Assembly (NCBI RefSeq): GCF_002917925.1
Contig: NZ_PPFE01000016.1
Span: 1-64,000, forward strand
Length of the DNA stretch: 64,000 nt
Direction of reading: 5' to 3'
Origin: Roseovarius confluentis
GTDB taxonomy: Bacteria > Pseudomonadota > Alphaproteobacteria > Rhodobacterales > Rhodobacteraceae
Within the stretch, counting starts at the first letter, position 1; each line of letters starts with the position of its first letter. The position numbers and the translations under genes were made by a program. Below, one piece after another: positions 1 through 7,866 of the stretch. The notes under the pieces were generated by a model. The model worked only from the letters and a program-made list of their open reading frames with translations. It was not told the DNA's origin and did not search any database.

Positions 1-128
1 GAAACAGACAATCCGAAAGCGCCGGTTGCAGCACAAAGCCGCGGCCGCCTAAACTCAAACAGAAACCGAACCAGAGCCTCCGTTACCAAAACAAACGACT
101 TGTCCGAAAAACTCTGAAGACGGACAGG
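1..128 (+). mobile_element. IS3-family element, 3' end remnant
   Basis: The window opens inside the last codons of an IS3-type transposase. Beyond the stop it carries a terminal region ending in GACGGACAGG near position 128. The same arrangement and the shared end sequence recur at 14464-14540 behind a recognisable IS3 OrfB, which is how this fragment was identified. The element extends left out of the window, so its length and left end cannot be judged. Confidence 0.6.
2..52 (+). pseudogene. IS3-family transposase OrfB, C-terminal tail (cut by window edge)
   Basis: Frame 2 reads KQTIRKRRLQHKAAAA followed by TAA. This aligns with the tail KAKTIWKRRLLHRQTAA of the transposase at 13945-14466, so it is the C-terminus of a related but not identical IS3 transposase. 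Only 16 residues lie in the window, so whether the gene is intact upstream is unknown. Confidence 0.55.
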
Positions 129-801
129 ACTGGTAAAAGGCCTCGATCCACGCTGAAATTGTGGAGTTTAGTGGGAATATGAAAAAAGAGTTGGATAGAG
201 CTCTATGTAGATCAGGCATTCTTCTATTCGCCAATCTCAAGAAAATCGCTTGCACGAAAATCCATACCCACCTTAGCCGACACTAAAGTTTAATGCAGCG
301 AAAGGCAGTTCTCCACCCCATCCTCGTCGATCGTCCCGTCGCCCCAATTTCTGACACGTATGCAACAAGCTGGCGTTTATCTGCGCTTCAAATGCGTCCC
401 ACAAGGTTCCCCGCTGTCCGAAATTTGATACTCCTCGGAAAATACTGACAATACGGTGCACATGAACCTCGCCTCAAAATGCTTCCTGAGGTTCCTGGGC
501 GATCCTCTCGGCCGACAACCAAGATCATTCACGTTGCAGGAAATGGGTATCGCGGCGCGCGGGGCTGGTTCGCCTTGGATTGGAAGCTATCGCGACGCGC
601 CCATCGGTGAGGAATCGTGACGCGGGCGGCTTGAGCGCGTCGGTGGAGACAGTACCACTCTGTCGCCAGTCGAAGTCCAGTCGGAAAGGCGGGAATTTTG
701 CAGTCAAAAATAGTAGGTTCGGCGGAGCGCTGCCGTTCGCTGCTCAGGTCAAGAATGTCGGCTTTGCGGGTTGAGCAACCGGATTGTCACGATCTTTAAA
801 C
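129..801. other. Intergenic region with no recognisable gene
   Basis: About 670 bases between the IS remnant and the stop of the barrel candidate. Short open frames occur on both strands, but none has a ribosome-binding site, a family resemblance or coding-like composition. The stretch at 660-775 looks like spacer sequence. It also contains no convincing terminator for the minus-strand operon ending at 802. Confidence 0.5.
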
Positions 802-1353
802 TCAGAAGGTATTGATCGAAATCCCAATAAAACTTTCCTCGGAATCGAGCTTGTAGCCGGCACGGAAACTCGCCTTGGTATTCGGGATCCCGAATGCCAC
901 GGCCGCGACCTTGTCGCGGAAGCCGTCGTCGTCCCCGAGATAGCTGAACTCGAAAGTCACATCCGGCTTGTCGAAGCCGATGGCGGCAAGGGCGAAGTAA
1001 CCTCGATCGATCGTCGTTGCCTCGCCGAGCAGGAAGACGCTGCCGAAACTTGTGGGCTGGTAATGCTCGGCCACGAACCGTATCCCGCCCTTGACCGTTT
1101 CGAGCCCCTCAAGCTGGATTGCCGGTCCGGCGCGGAAGGTGACCGGCGTCCCTAGCGAGAACTTGTAACTGGCCGTCAGGTTCAGATCCTCCGGCCCGGT
1201 GTAATCGCTGAACACCATGCCGTATGACAGGCGGTCGCGCTCGACCGAGATCACGGCCGTCGTGGTGTCTTCGCCGAGATCCAGTTGATAGAACTCTCCG
1301 TCGGCCTGTGCCGCCGGGGCCGCGAACACAAGCATCGCGGCGGCGTAGCGCAT
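802..1353 (-). CDS. Small outer-membrane beta-barrel candidate of the glucan synthase operon
   Basis: 183 residues. The ATG at 1353 is preceded by CAGGGAATAAGACC, a usable ribosome site, and starts a signal peptide (MRYAAAMLVFAAPAAQA). The mature part of about 165 residues alternates polar and hydrophobic residues in short strands separated by turns rich in Gly, Asp and Asn. It ends in GISINTF, the C-terminal aromatic typical of BAM-inserted barrels, and has no transmembrane helix. It starts 4 bases after the stop of the glycosyltransferase gene, so it is the last gene of the same transcript. By position it could be the outer-membrane pore or an accessory of glucan export, which is inference. 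No known family name was recognised. Confidence 0.7.
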   Translation of the reverse strand: MRYAAAMLVFAAPAAQADGEFYQLDLGEDTTTAVISVERDRLSYGMVFSDYTGPEDLNLTASYKFSLGTPVTFRAGPAIQLEGLETVKGGIRFVAEHYQPTSFGSVFLLGEATTIDRGYFALAAIGFDKPDVTFEFSYLGDDDGFRDKVAAVAFGIPNTKASFRAGYKLDSEESFIGISINTF

Positions 1354-1357
1354 GGTC

Positions 1358-3376
1358 TTATTCCCTGCCGTCAAGTGTTGTTCCTTTCCTGGCTGTCCTG
1401 TCCCGGCTGATGCGCGATATGCGCCGCGCCATGTCACCTAGCATGTTCCAGGTGTTCACGACGCTGATACCGGGTGTATTGTCTTCGGTATAGAACCTCA
1501 TGAAAAGCGCGTCGCGCTGTTCTTCGTCGGGCATCAGTTCCACGCGCATTCCGTCGGCTGTCGGCGCAAGTACGAACACCGACAGTTCACCAACCCCCGG
1601 CAGGTCGATCATTCCGTAGGTGCCGGCGTCGAATTGTCCGCCCCGCAACCGTGCGGTGTCCTGCGTCAGGCTGGTCACCCACATGCGCTGTGAAACCTTG
1701 CCCGAGGTGAAGGTGACGCGCTCGGGCGTGTCGGCAACATGGCGTTCGCGCCGGGGCAGTTCTACACAGGCGATGATCGTCAGTGCCAGCACGATCATGT
1801 TGTAGATCGTCCAGAACAGTATGACCCATTTGCCTTCGCCCGCGTCGTTGAAGGCAAAACGGTCGGTCACGATACCCATCAGAAGCCCGACAATCGTAAG
1901 TCCAAGCAGGATGGCGAAAGGGGCCAGCATGTTCCATTGCACCACGATGCGGCTGCGGTCCCCACCCTTGGCCGTCACGCTAAAAGGGTGGCCCCTTGGC
2001 TGCACCAGCCCGGTGAACGCCGCGCGGGTGATCGGCAGAGCGCCCAGCAACTGGCTGACATCGGTCAGGATCGGCACCACGTTGCCGCGCGACATCAGGT
2101 TGATGGCCATCAGGTTCCAGGCGAAGAAACAGCCGAAATAAGTTATCACATCGGCCGGACTGGCATCCACGACGGTGATGTTCCCGTACCAGTAGAGCAA
2201 CGGGAAAACCATGGCTGCGACCCGGAAGGGAAATGTCGTGATCCAGTAGAGGCTGGCGTCGATGACGCTCCAGCGGTCGCGCAGGCGCAGCCCGTTATTG
2301 CGGAACGGTCCGACCCGGCTGCGCGCGATCTGCATCATTCCCAGGCACCAGCGCGAGCGTTGCGTGACGTATTCCTTCAAGCCTTCCGGGGCGAGCCCCT
2401 CGGTCAGCGGCTCGTTGAGATAGGCGGTGTGCCAGCCCGCGTTCTGCAGGCACAGCGTGATCATGTAGTCCTCGGTGATGCTGTCGGTGGGGAAGCCGCC
2501 GATATCTTTCAAGGCGTTCAGCCGCATGATCGAGGATGTCCCACAGCAGAAGGCGACGCCCCAGCCATCGCGCGAGGGCTGCATGTCGTCGAAGAAGAAG
2601 CGCTGCTCGTCGGGATAGGACCGGCTTATCCCGAGGTTGTGCTGTATAGGATCGGCGTTGAAGAAGTGCTGCGGGGTCTGGACAAGACCCACCGCCGGAT
2701 CGTGAAAAAGGGCCAGCGTGCGTGAGAGGAATCCGCGATGCGGCACGAAATCGGCATCCAGAACGGCCACGTAATCCGGGGGCGTCTCCCGCGCCCAGAG
2801 AACCTGAAGCGTGTGGTTGATGTTGCCGGCCTTTGCGTGCTTGTTGTCGGGGCGCCGCATGTAGGTGACGCCCTCTTTCTCGCAATAATCACGCAACCAG
2901 TCGCGGCGTCCGTCATCGAGAACCATGACTTCCTTGGCGGGATGGCGCAGAGCCTTGGAACCAATGATGGTACGTTCAAGCACCTCCAGTTCCTCGTTAT
3001 ATGTCGCGATCAGGATCGCAACCTTCGGCGGCGTGTCCCCCCACCAGCCGGCGTTGCGGTCGGCGTCGGGGCTTCGGTCACGGTGACGCATGAGGATGAA
3101 GAAAGCGCTGATCGAACTTACGATTGCCATCAACTCCAGCCCCAGCAGCAGCCCACTTGCCAGGAAATCAATGGTCCAGCCCACCGGGGCGATCGTTTCG
3201 GTCGTTCGCCACCATGCGTACCTGATCGCGAAAATGATCGCGATCACGAACAGGAAGATACGGTGATGGGTGTCCTGACGGTCGATGACATACGGCAGAA
3301 TCAGTGCCAAGCCGAGTATCGGAACCACGTGCACCAGGCTCGCGCCCATATCGCCGAGGTAAAGGTTAGGCAGCAT
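1358..3376 (-). CDS. bgsA: BgsA-like family 2 glycosyltransferase (membrane beta-glucan synthase)
   Basis: 672 residues, a processive inner-membrane GT2 enzyme of the cellulose-synthase type. Two or three helices precede a cytosolic catalytic domain carrying the D,D,D,QxxRW set: VLDDGR near residue 153, DADF near 207, TED near 301 and QRSRW near 339. At least four further helices follow, and then a C-terminal cytosolic region of about 130 residues. That region occupies the place of PilZ in BcsA but has no clean RxxxR motif. Length, layout and a preceding HlyD-type partner match Sinorhizobium BgsA, which makes mixed-linkage beta-glucan under c-di-GMP control. The ATG at 3376 overlaps the upstream stop as TAATG, implying coupled translation; a GTG 18 bases upstream is the alternative start. 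Cellulose synthase is less likely because no BcsB, BcsZ or BcsC is present. Confidence 0.75.
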   Translation of the reverse strand: MLPNLYLGDMGASLVHVVPILGLALILPYVIDRQDTHHRIFLFVIAIIFAIRYAWWRTTETIAPVGWTIDFLASGLLLGLELMAIVSSISAFFILMRHRDRSPDADRNAGWWGDTPPKVAILIATYNEELEVLERTIIGSKALRHPAKEVMVLDDGRRDWLRDYCEKEGVTYMRRPDNKHAKAGNINHTLQVLWARETPPDYVAVLDADFVPHRGFLSRTLALFHDPAVGLVQTPQHFFNADPIQHNLGISRSYPDEQRFFFDDMQPSRDGWGVAFCCGTSSIMRLNALKDIGGFPTDSITEDYMITLCLQNAGWHTAYLNEPLTEGLAPEGLKEYVTQRSRWCLGMMQIARSRVGPFRNNGLRLRDRWSVIDASLYWITTFPFRVAAMVFPLLYWYGNITVVDASPADVITYFGCFFAWNLMAINLMSRGNVVPILTDVSQLLGALPITRAAFTGLVQPRGHPFSVTAKGGDRSRIVVQWNMLAPFAILLGLTIVGLLMGIVTDRFAFNDAGEGKWVILFWTIYNMIVLALTIIACVELPRRERHVADTPERVTFTSGKVSQRMWVTSLTQDTARLRGGQFDAGTYGMIDLPGVGELSVFVLAPTADGMRVELMPDEEQRDALFMRFYTEDNTPGISVVNTWNMLGDMARRISRISRDRTARKGTTLDGRE

Positions 3377-4560
3377 TACTCCCAGAACTTCCACAATATA
3401 TCGAGTGGGCGGTCATCAAAGAACACGCGGCCCGTTCTGCCTATGCTGCAACCGTCCACCGGATCCGTCCTCAGTTCCGGAACGACGAGCGCTACATCGT
3501 AGCGTTGCAGGTGTTCTTCGCTCGGAGCCACCGCCATGCCTTCGTATACAGAGGCCGCGCCGGAGCCCGCGAGGCGGGCGACCGTCCCCTGCATCGCCTC
3601 GTCGCCGCCAAGCGGGCGGAACGTCGCGGTGTCGCCGGTGGAAAGCGAATTATAGATGGTTTCCGACACCGACAACGTGACCAGCACCGAGGCGCAGTCG
3701 GCGATGTTCATGATAGGATCACCCCGTTGGACGTTCACGCCGTTTGCAGTCAATTCCTGCCAGAGAACGCCGTTGACCGGCGAAGAAAGCGTATCTCCGC
3801 GCAGCTTGACGAGACGCGACAACTCCCGCTCTATGCGGATTTCGTAAGCCGTCAGCTGTTCTTCGGTCCGGGCGATATTTGCCTCGACAAGTGTCAACGA
3901 GGTCTCTGCTTCGCGCTGCCTCAGTGCCATATTCCATGCCGCGCCTGCGGAGTCGTCAAGATATATCGCGCGCCGCGCTGCGAGCAGTTGCAGAGCCTCC
4001 AAACCGGCGAAGTCCTCGATGGCGCCATCCAGAAACGCGCCTGAAAGTTCGAGAAAGCGATCGGGGTCGTTTTCATCGGGCGCCAGCTTGTTCTCGTCGA
4101 CGGTAAGGCTGCCAGATTCCGAGGGTGGCTGGTCCCGATTTGGCGAGGTGTCTGGATCGGACGGTGCTCCACCTGCGGTGATCTCAAGTTCCCGAGTTCG
4201 TGCAGCCGCGTACTTTCCGGCCGTCGATTCGATCCAGCGCAACGCTTCCCGTCGTGCATCGCGTTCGGTTTTGTAGCTTGTCAGATCCGCAGCCAGAAGG
4301 TCTCGTTCCAATTGCAGGTCGTTCAGGCGCACCTGGTCGGCCCTCGCATCTTCGACGGAGAAGAGTGTTGAGCCCTCTTTGATAAAAGCACCAGGCGCGC
4401 GATCCGGAAGATCAACGTCCCCGGCGACGGGAGCACGCGCGGTCAAGAGAGGCGCGTTAACAAATGCATTCGCGCTGGCCCCGGTCATCTGCTCCACGAC
4501 AATGACGTAGAGCGCCCCAAACAGGAGAAAAAAACCAATACACAGGCGAAGATACCGCAA
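3376..4560 (-). CDS. bgsB: BgsB-like HlyD-family membrane fusion protein
   Basis: 394 residues with one N-terminal membrane helix (about residues 5-22), a biotinyl-lipoyl-like half (APVAGDVDLP), a long alpha-helical hairpin interrupted by an acidic, proline-rich low-complexity insert, the second lipoyl half (SSPVNGVLWQ) and a beta-barrel domain. It probably bridges the periplasm for the polymer made by the glycosyltransferase encoded next. The start chosen is the TTG at 4560, since GAGGGG lies six bases before it; a TTG at 4578 would put that site inside the gene. The order bgsB then bgsA on one transcript agrees with the Sinorhizobium bgsBA pair. Membrane fusion proteins of type I exporters are the alternative, but no ABC partner is adjacent. 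Confidence 0.7.
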   Translation of the reverse strand: MRYLRLCIGFFLLFGALYVIVVEQMTGASANAFVNAPLLTARAPVAGDVDLPDRAPGAFIKEGSTLFSVEDARADQVRLNDLQLERDLLAADLTSYKTERDARREALRWIESTAGKYAAARTRELEITAGGAPSDPDTSPNRDQPPSESGSLTVDENKLAPDENDPDRFLELSGAFLDGAIEDFAGLEALQLLAARRAIYLDDSAGAAWNMALRQREAETSLTLVEANIARTEEQLTAYEIRIERELSRLVKLRGDTLSSPVNGVLWQELTANGVNVQRGDPIMNIADCASVLVTLSVSETIYNSLSTGDTATFRPLGGDEAMQGTVARLAGSGAASVYEGMAVAPSEEHLQRYDVALVVPELRTDPVDGCSIGRTGRVFFDDRPLDILWKFWE

Positions 4561-4835
4561 TGTCGGCCCCTCTTGCAATTACAAGCATAGTTTAACCTTT
4601 ATACGCACAACCAAATTAACGATACTATGGTGTAGGAAGATTTCGCTCGTCTGTGAGTTGTGTATGCAACTCCATCTTTGCTCCTGTTGTGGAACGAAAT
4701 TTGGAAAGTTGCACATACTGCTGCCAGAATTCGAAGTTATGCGGCTGTGAAAAGTATCGGGTGGTCGTCTTGGATGTCCGTGGTGAGAGTCAGAGCGCAC
4801 CCCGTTCATGAGTAAAAGTAAGTGGAATTCGACAA

Positions 4836-5927
4836 ATGGTTAAGCCTGATTTGACAAGTTCCGGCAGGGAAAACGTTCACGCTCCACGACTAGCAACATC
4901 TATCTTCGGCTTTGTCATGATTTGCGGCCTGCTGGGCATGGTTGCAATTTGGTGGCCTATACATCAGCACGCGCGAAGCTTCGAAACACGGGTCGAATCC
5001 GAGAATGCCATCCGCGGAGTGAAGGCACTTCGGCTCGCGGTTTCCCGGGCGGTTGAACGGGAATGGGAAAGCCTTCAAGCCGTCGCAGGACAGATCGCTC
5101 CAATGGAAAACGAAGAGATCCGCGCATTCACCGACGCTGTACTCGTCGCCGGTGGACGTGTCGCCTGGGCTGGGCTCGCCGATCTTTCCGGCACCATCAG
5201 AGTCGGCTCCAATGGGAGCCGCGTGGGCACCTCCGTATCAAGCACAGACTGGTATCGACAGGGTCTTCGCGGTCCGTTTTTTGGTGACATAACATCGTCC
5301 AACCCCACCGCGGCGCATGAGCAGAACGATGTGTTGAACATTGCCGTGCCAGTCAAATCCGCCGATGGAGATGTTACTGGAGTATATGTATACAGTCTGA
5401 AAGCAAGTTGGCTTCAGGATTACGTTCAGGCTGCTGCGGACGACCTTGGCTTGCTGGCTTATGTCGTCGACAAGCGCGGCCGCTCAATCTTTCCGACGCA
5501 ACAGCAGACCAGCGTGGACCTTACACCAGCCAGTCTCAGTTCCCTTTCTCTCAATATCGAATCCGCACAGGTCGTCGAGGATGCAAACGGCGTGAGAAAC
5601 ATCTACGCCGTTGCGCCCGAGCTCACGGTCGGCAACGCGCCCCCCACTGGCCTCTCTCTGGTTGCGCGCGTTCCGCCGGCTTCTTTCGGTCAGGATGTAT
5701 CGGACCTGTCGGTCGCAATGTGGATCAGTCTGCTCAGCTTGCTCGGTGTCTTGGGAGCGTTTTCGATCCTGTTCACACGGCATTTCGTGCGCCCGCTGGA
5801 GCGCCTGTCCGAGACCGCCCGAGAGATAGCAGATGGCAAGGAACCTTATCCGGAGGAATTCAATTCCAGCCGCGAAAGTGAGCAGCTCTCGCATGCGCTC
5901 AGCCGTATTCAGAGCCGATACTATTAG
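4836..5927 (+). CDS. Cache-HAMP membrane sensor without output domain
   Basis: 363 residues. A first membrane helix (about residues 22-42) is followed by a periplasmic domain of about 230 residues of the double Cache type, with the characteristic DWYRQG and later VYVYSLKASW segments. A second helix (about 290-312) leads into a HAMP linker (FVRPLERLSETAREIADG), and the protein stops some 25 residues later. Related chemoreceptors, kinases and diguanylate cyclases continue with a signalling domain that is absent here, and no such domain is visible in the other frames downstream. It is divergent from bgsBA and shares its 275-base upstream region, which suggests a role in sensing for glucan synthesis. 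Whether it is a natural short form or a truncated gene is open. Confidence 0.7.
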   Translation: MVKPDLTSSGRENVHAPRLATSIFGFVMICGLLGMVAIWWPIHQHARSFETRVESENAIRGVKALRLAVSRAVEREWESLQAVAGQIAPMENEEIRAFTDAVLVAGGRVAWAGLADLSGTIRVGSNGSRVGTSVSSTDWYRQGLRGPFFGDITSSNPTAAHEQNDVLNIAVPVKSADGDVTGVYVYSLKASWLQDYVQAAADDLGLLAYVVDKRGRSIFPTQQQTSVDLTPASLSSLSLNIESAQVVEDANGVRNIYAVAPELTVGNAPPTGLSLVARVPPASFGQDVSDLSVAMWISLLSLLGVLGAFSILFTRHFVRPLERLSETAREIADGKEPYPEEFNSSRESEQLSHALSRIQSRYY

Positions 5928-6660
5928 AGCACTGCAATCGCTTGGCACCGGTAGCGGGCACCTTGGCAGGTGATCATTATGATCACCAAGCCGTCATTCG
6001 TTGCAAGAGAGGCGAAAATCGGTTTTGGGCCGTTCCTGCCGGTAACGATAATGGCCCTCCTTATCGGTCCCGGCAGCTATCCCCGGAAATTGGGGATAAG
6101 CTCCAGTGCCCAGGCAAGCCCACTGTCGAGCCCCAATTTTTGGAACTCTAGGCCGTAATCGACACGGATTTTGTTTCGAAGATTTTCGACAGCTAGAAGC
6201 TGAAGTCCCCGACTTCAGCTTGTCTGGTCGTCGACCCGCGCACCGGGTGCATTGGATTTCACTGACGTGATTCCATTTTCGCGTCCCGACGCGCTGCTAT
6301 AGGATTCGCTGGTTCCAACGACTTGGCCGTTGCTGGCCTTGAGATTGAACATCGGCTTATCCTGTCACACTTGTCGCGTTTGCGGAGTTTACAAGATAGC
6401 CGGAGGCACGAAAATGCAGTCAGCCGGAGCGGATCCGGCTTTCGTTGCTGCATTGCTCCTTTGGAGAGGTCACAATTGTCCGTTTCGGAAACAATGGCTC
6501 GGCAGCTTAGGCAAGAAGTTCAGTGCCCAATTTATCAGTCGATTAGGCTGAAGTTATCACCATCAGTAATGGTTTCTATGGATACCCCGGAGCGAAGAGG
6601 CTATGAGGCATGCAGTGTATATGTAACTTGGCAAGCATCCGCCATCGGGGGTCAAAACGC
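5928..6660. other. Intergenic region with no recognisable gene
   Basis: About 730 bases. The reading frames at 5970-6158 and 6323-6664 lack ribosome sites and family resemblance. A short inverted repeat TGATCATTATGATCA lies near 5971. No remnant of a GGDEF, EAL or kinase domain that could have completed the preceding sensor was found by eye. Promoters for the efflux operon must lie at the right end, but no clear -35/-10 pair could be picked. Confidence 0.45.
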
Positions 6661-7854
6661 ATGATGAACCGTTCAATCCTAGCCATCGCGACAGTGAGCT
6701 TGGGTCTGGCCGTATCGGGCATGTTTGCCGGGCGGGCACTGGCTCAGCAGGCGCAAGAGCCGACGCCGGTCGTGGTTGTCAAGTTACAGGCGCAGACGGT
6801 TACGCTGACTTCGACGTTGCCCGGCCGGGTTGCAGCCTCGGCGGAGGCAGAGGTGCGTCCGCAGGTCAACGGAATCATCACGGAGCGGCTGTTTCGGGAG
6901 GGGGGCTTTGTCGAGGAGGGCGACGCGCTTTACCGCATCGACTCCGCCACCTATTCCGCCGCGGTCGAACAGGGGCAGGCCGCGGTGACGCAGGCCAGGG
7001 TCCAGCTGGATGCGGCGGAGGTCGAGGCCGATCGGCTGGTGGAGTTGCGAGAGCGCAACGTGACGAGCGAGCGGGCCTTTGACGAGGCCAAGGCGGTGCG
7101 CGACACCGCGGCGGCTGCGGTCGAGGTGGCCGAGGCGCAGTTGCGGTCGGCCGAGATCGAGCTGGAACGCACCACGATCCGCGCACGCCTTTCGGGCGAG
7201 ATCGGCCTGGCGCGGACCAGTCCGGGCGCGCTGGTGACGGCCAGCCAGGCCGAGCCCCTGGCGGTTATCCGGGACATCGACCCGGTTTACGTGGACGTGA
7301 CACAGTCGGCGGCGGATCTGCTGCGGTGGACCCGCGGACAGACCGAGGACCAATTGACCAATGCCGACACGACGGTGCGTCTGACGCTGGCGGACGGATC
7401 GGATTTCGATGAGACAGGCACGATCACCGCCGCGGAGCCAAACGTTGACCCGCAGACCGGCGTGGTGGTGCTGCGCATGCAGTTCGACAATCCCGACCGG
7501 TTGCTCTTGCCGGGGATGTACGTGCAGGTTGAGATGCCTGTGGGCACCGCCGAGAACGTTCTGTTGGTGCCGCAGGAAGCGGTGCAGCGCGACAGGCGCG
7601 GCCGCCCGTTTACCTGGGTGGTGACTGCAGAGAATGTCGTCGAGGAGCGCCAGGTGACCATCCTTCAGGACCGCGGCGCCGACTGGGTGGTCAGCGGTGG
7701 GTTGCAGGACGGCGACCGGGTGATCGTCGCCGGGTTCCAGAAGACCGGGGTCGGTGCGACCGTCGCCCCGGAGGAGCGCGAGGCGCCCCAAGCCGAGGCG
7801 ACCGGCGACGCAAACGAAGACCCCGCCGAGGCGGACGACCAGAAATCCCCATAA
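6661..7854 (+). CDS. RND efflux periplasmic adaptor (AcrA/MexA type)
   Basis: 397 residues. The N-terminal signal peptide ends near ALAQQ. It is followed by the AcrA-type beta strand and lipoyl half (LPGRVAASAEAEVRPQVNG), a helical hairpin (about residues 105-185), the second lipoyl half (TIRARLSGEIGLARTSPG), a beta-barrel domain, and the membrane-proximal domain. An acidic tail of about 30 residues closes the protein. No lipobox cysteine is seen, so it is probably soluble or peripheral. It ends 12 bases before the RND pump gene, the usual adaptor-pump pair. No outer-membrane factor gene follows, so the pump must borrow a TolC encoded elsewhere. Confidence 0.9.
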   Translation: MMNRSILAIATVSLGLAVSGMFAGRALAQQAQEPTPVVVVKLQAQTVTLTSTLPGRVAASAEAEVRPQVNGIITERLFREGGFVEEGDALYRIDSATYSAAVEQGQAAVTQARVQLDAAEVEADRLVELRERNVTSERAFDEAKAVRDTAAAAVEVAEAQLRSAEIELERTTIRARLSGEIGLARTSPGALVTASQAEPLAVIRDIDPVYVDVTQSAADLLRWTRGQTEDQLTNADTTVRLTLADGSDFDETGTITAAEPNVDPQTGVVVLRMQFDNPDRLLLPGMYVQVEMPVGTAENVLLVPQEAVQRDRRGRPFTWVVTAENVVEERQVTILQDRGADWVVSGGLQDGDRVIVAGFQKTGVGATVAPEEREAPQAEATGDANEDPAEADDQKSP

Positions 7855-7866
7855 GGAACCACTCCC

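Noticed and set aside
1739..2725. 328-codon open frame on the plus strand
   Set aside because: It lies wholly antisense to the glycosyltransferase gene, with His/Gln/Arg-rich composition typical of GC-rich shadow frames.
1358..3376. Cellulose synthase BcsA with PilZ
   Set aside because: No clean RxxxR or DxSxxG of PilZ is visible and bcsB, bcsZ and bcsC are absent. The BgsA comparison fits better.
4579..4809. 76-codon minus frame upstream of bgsB
   Set aside because: No ribosome site or family resemblance; the region is more likely the shared promoter of the divergent genes.
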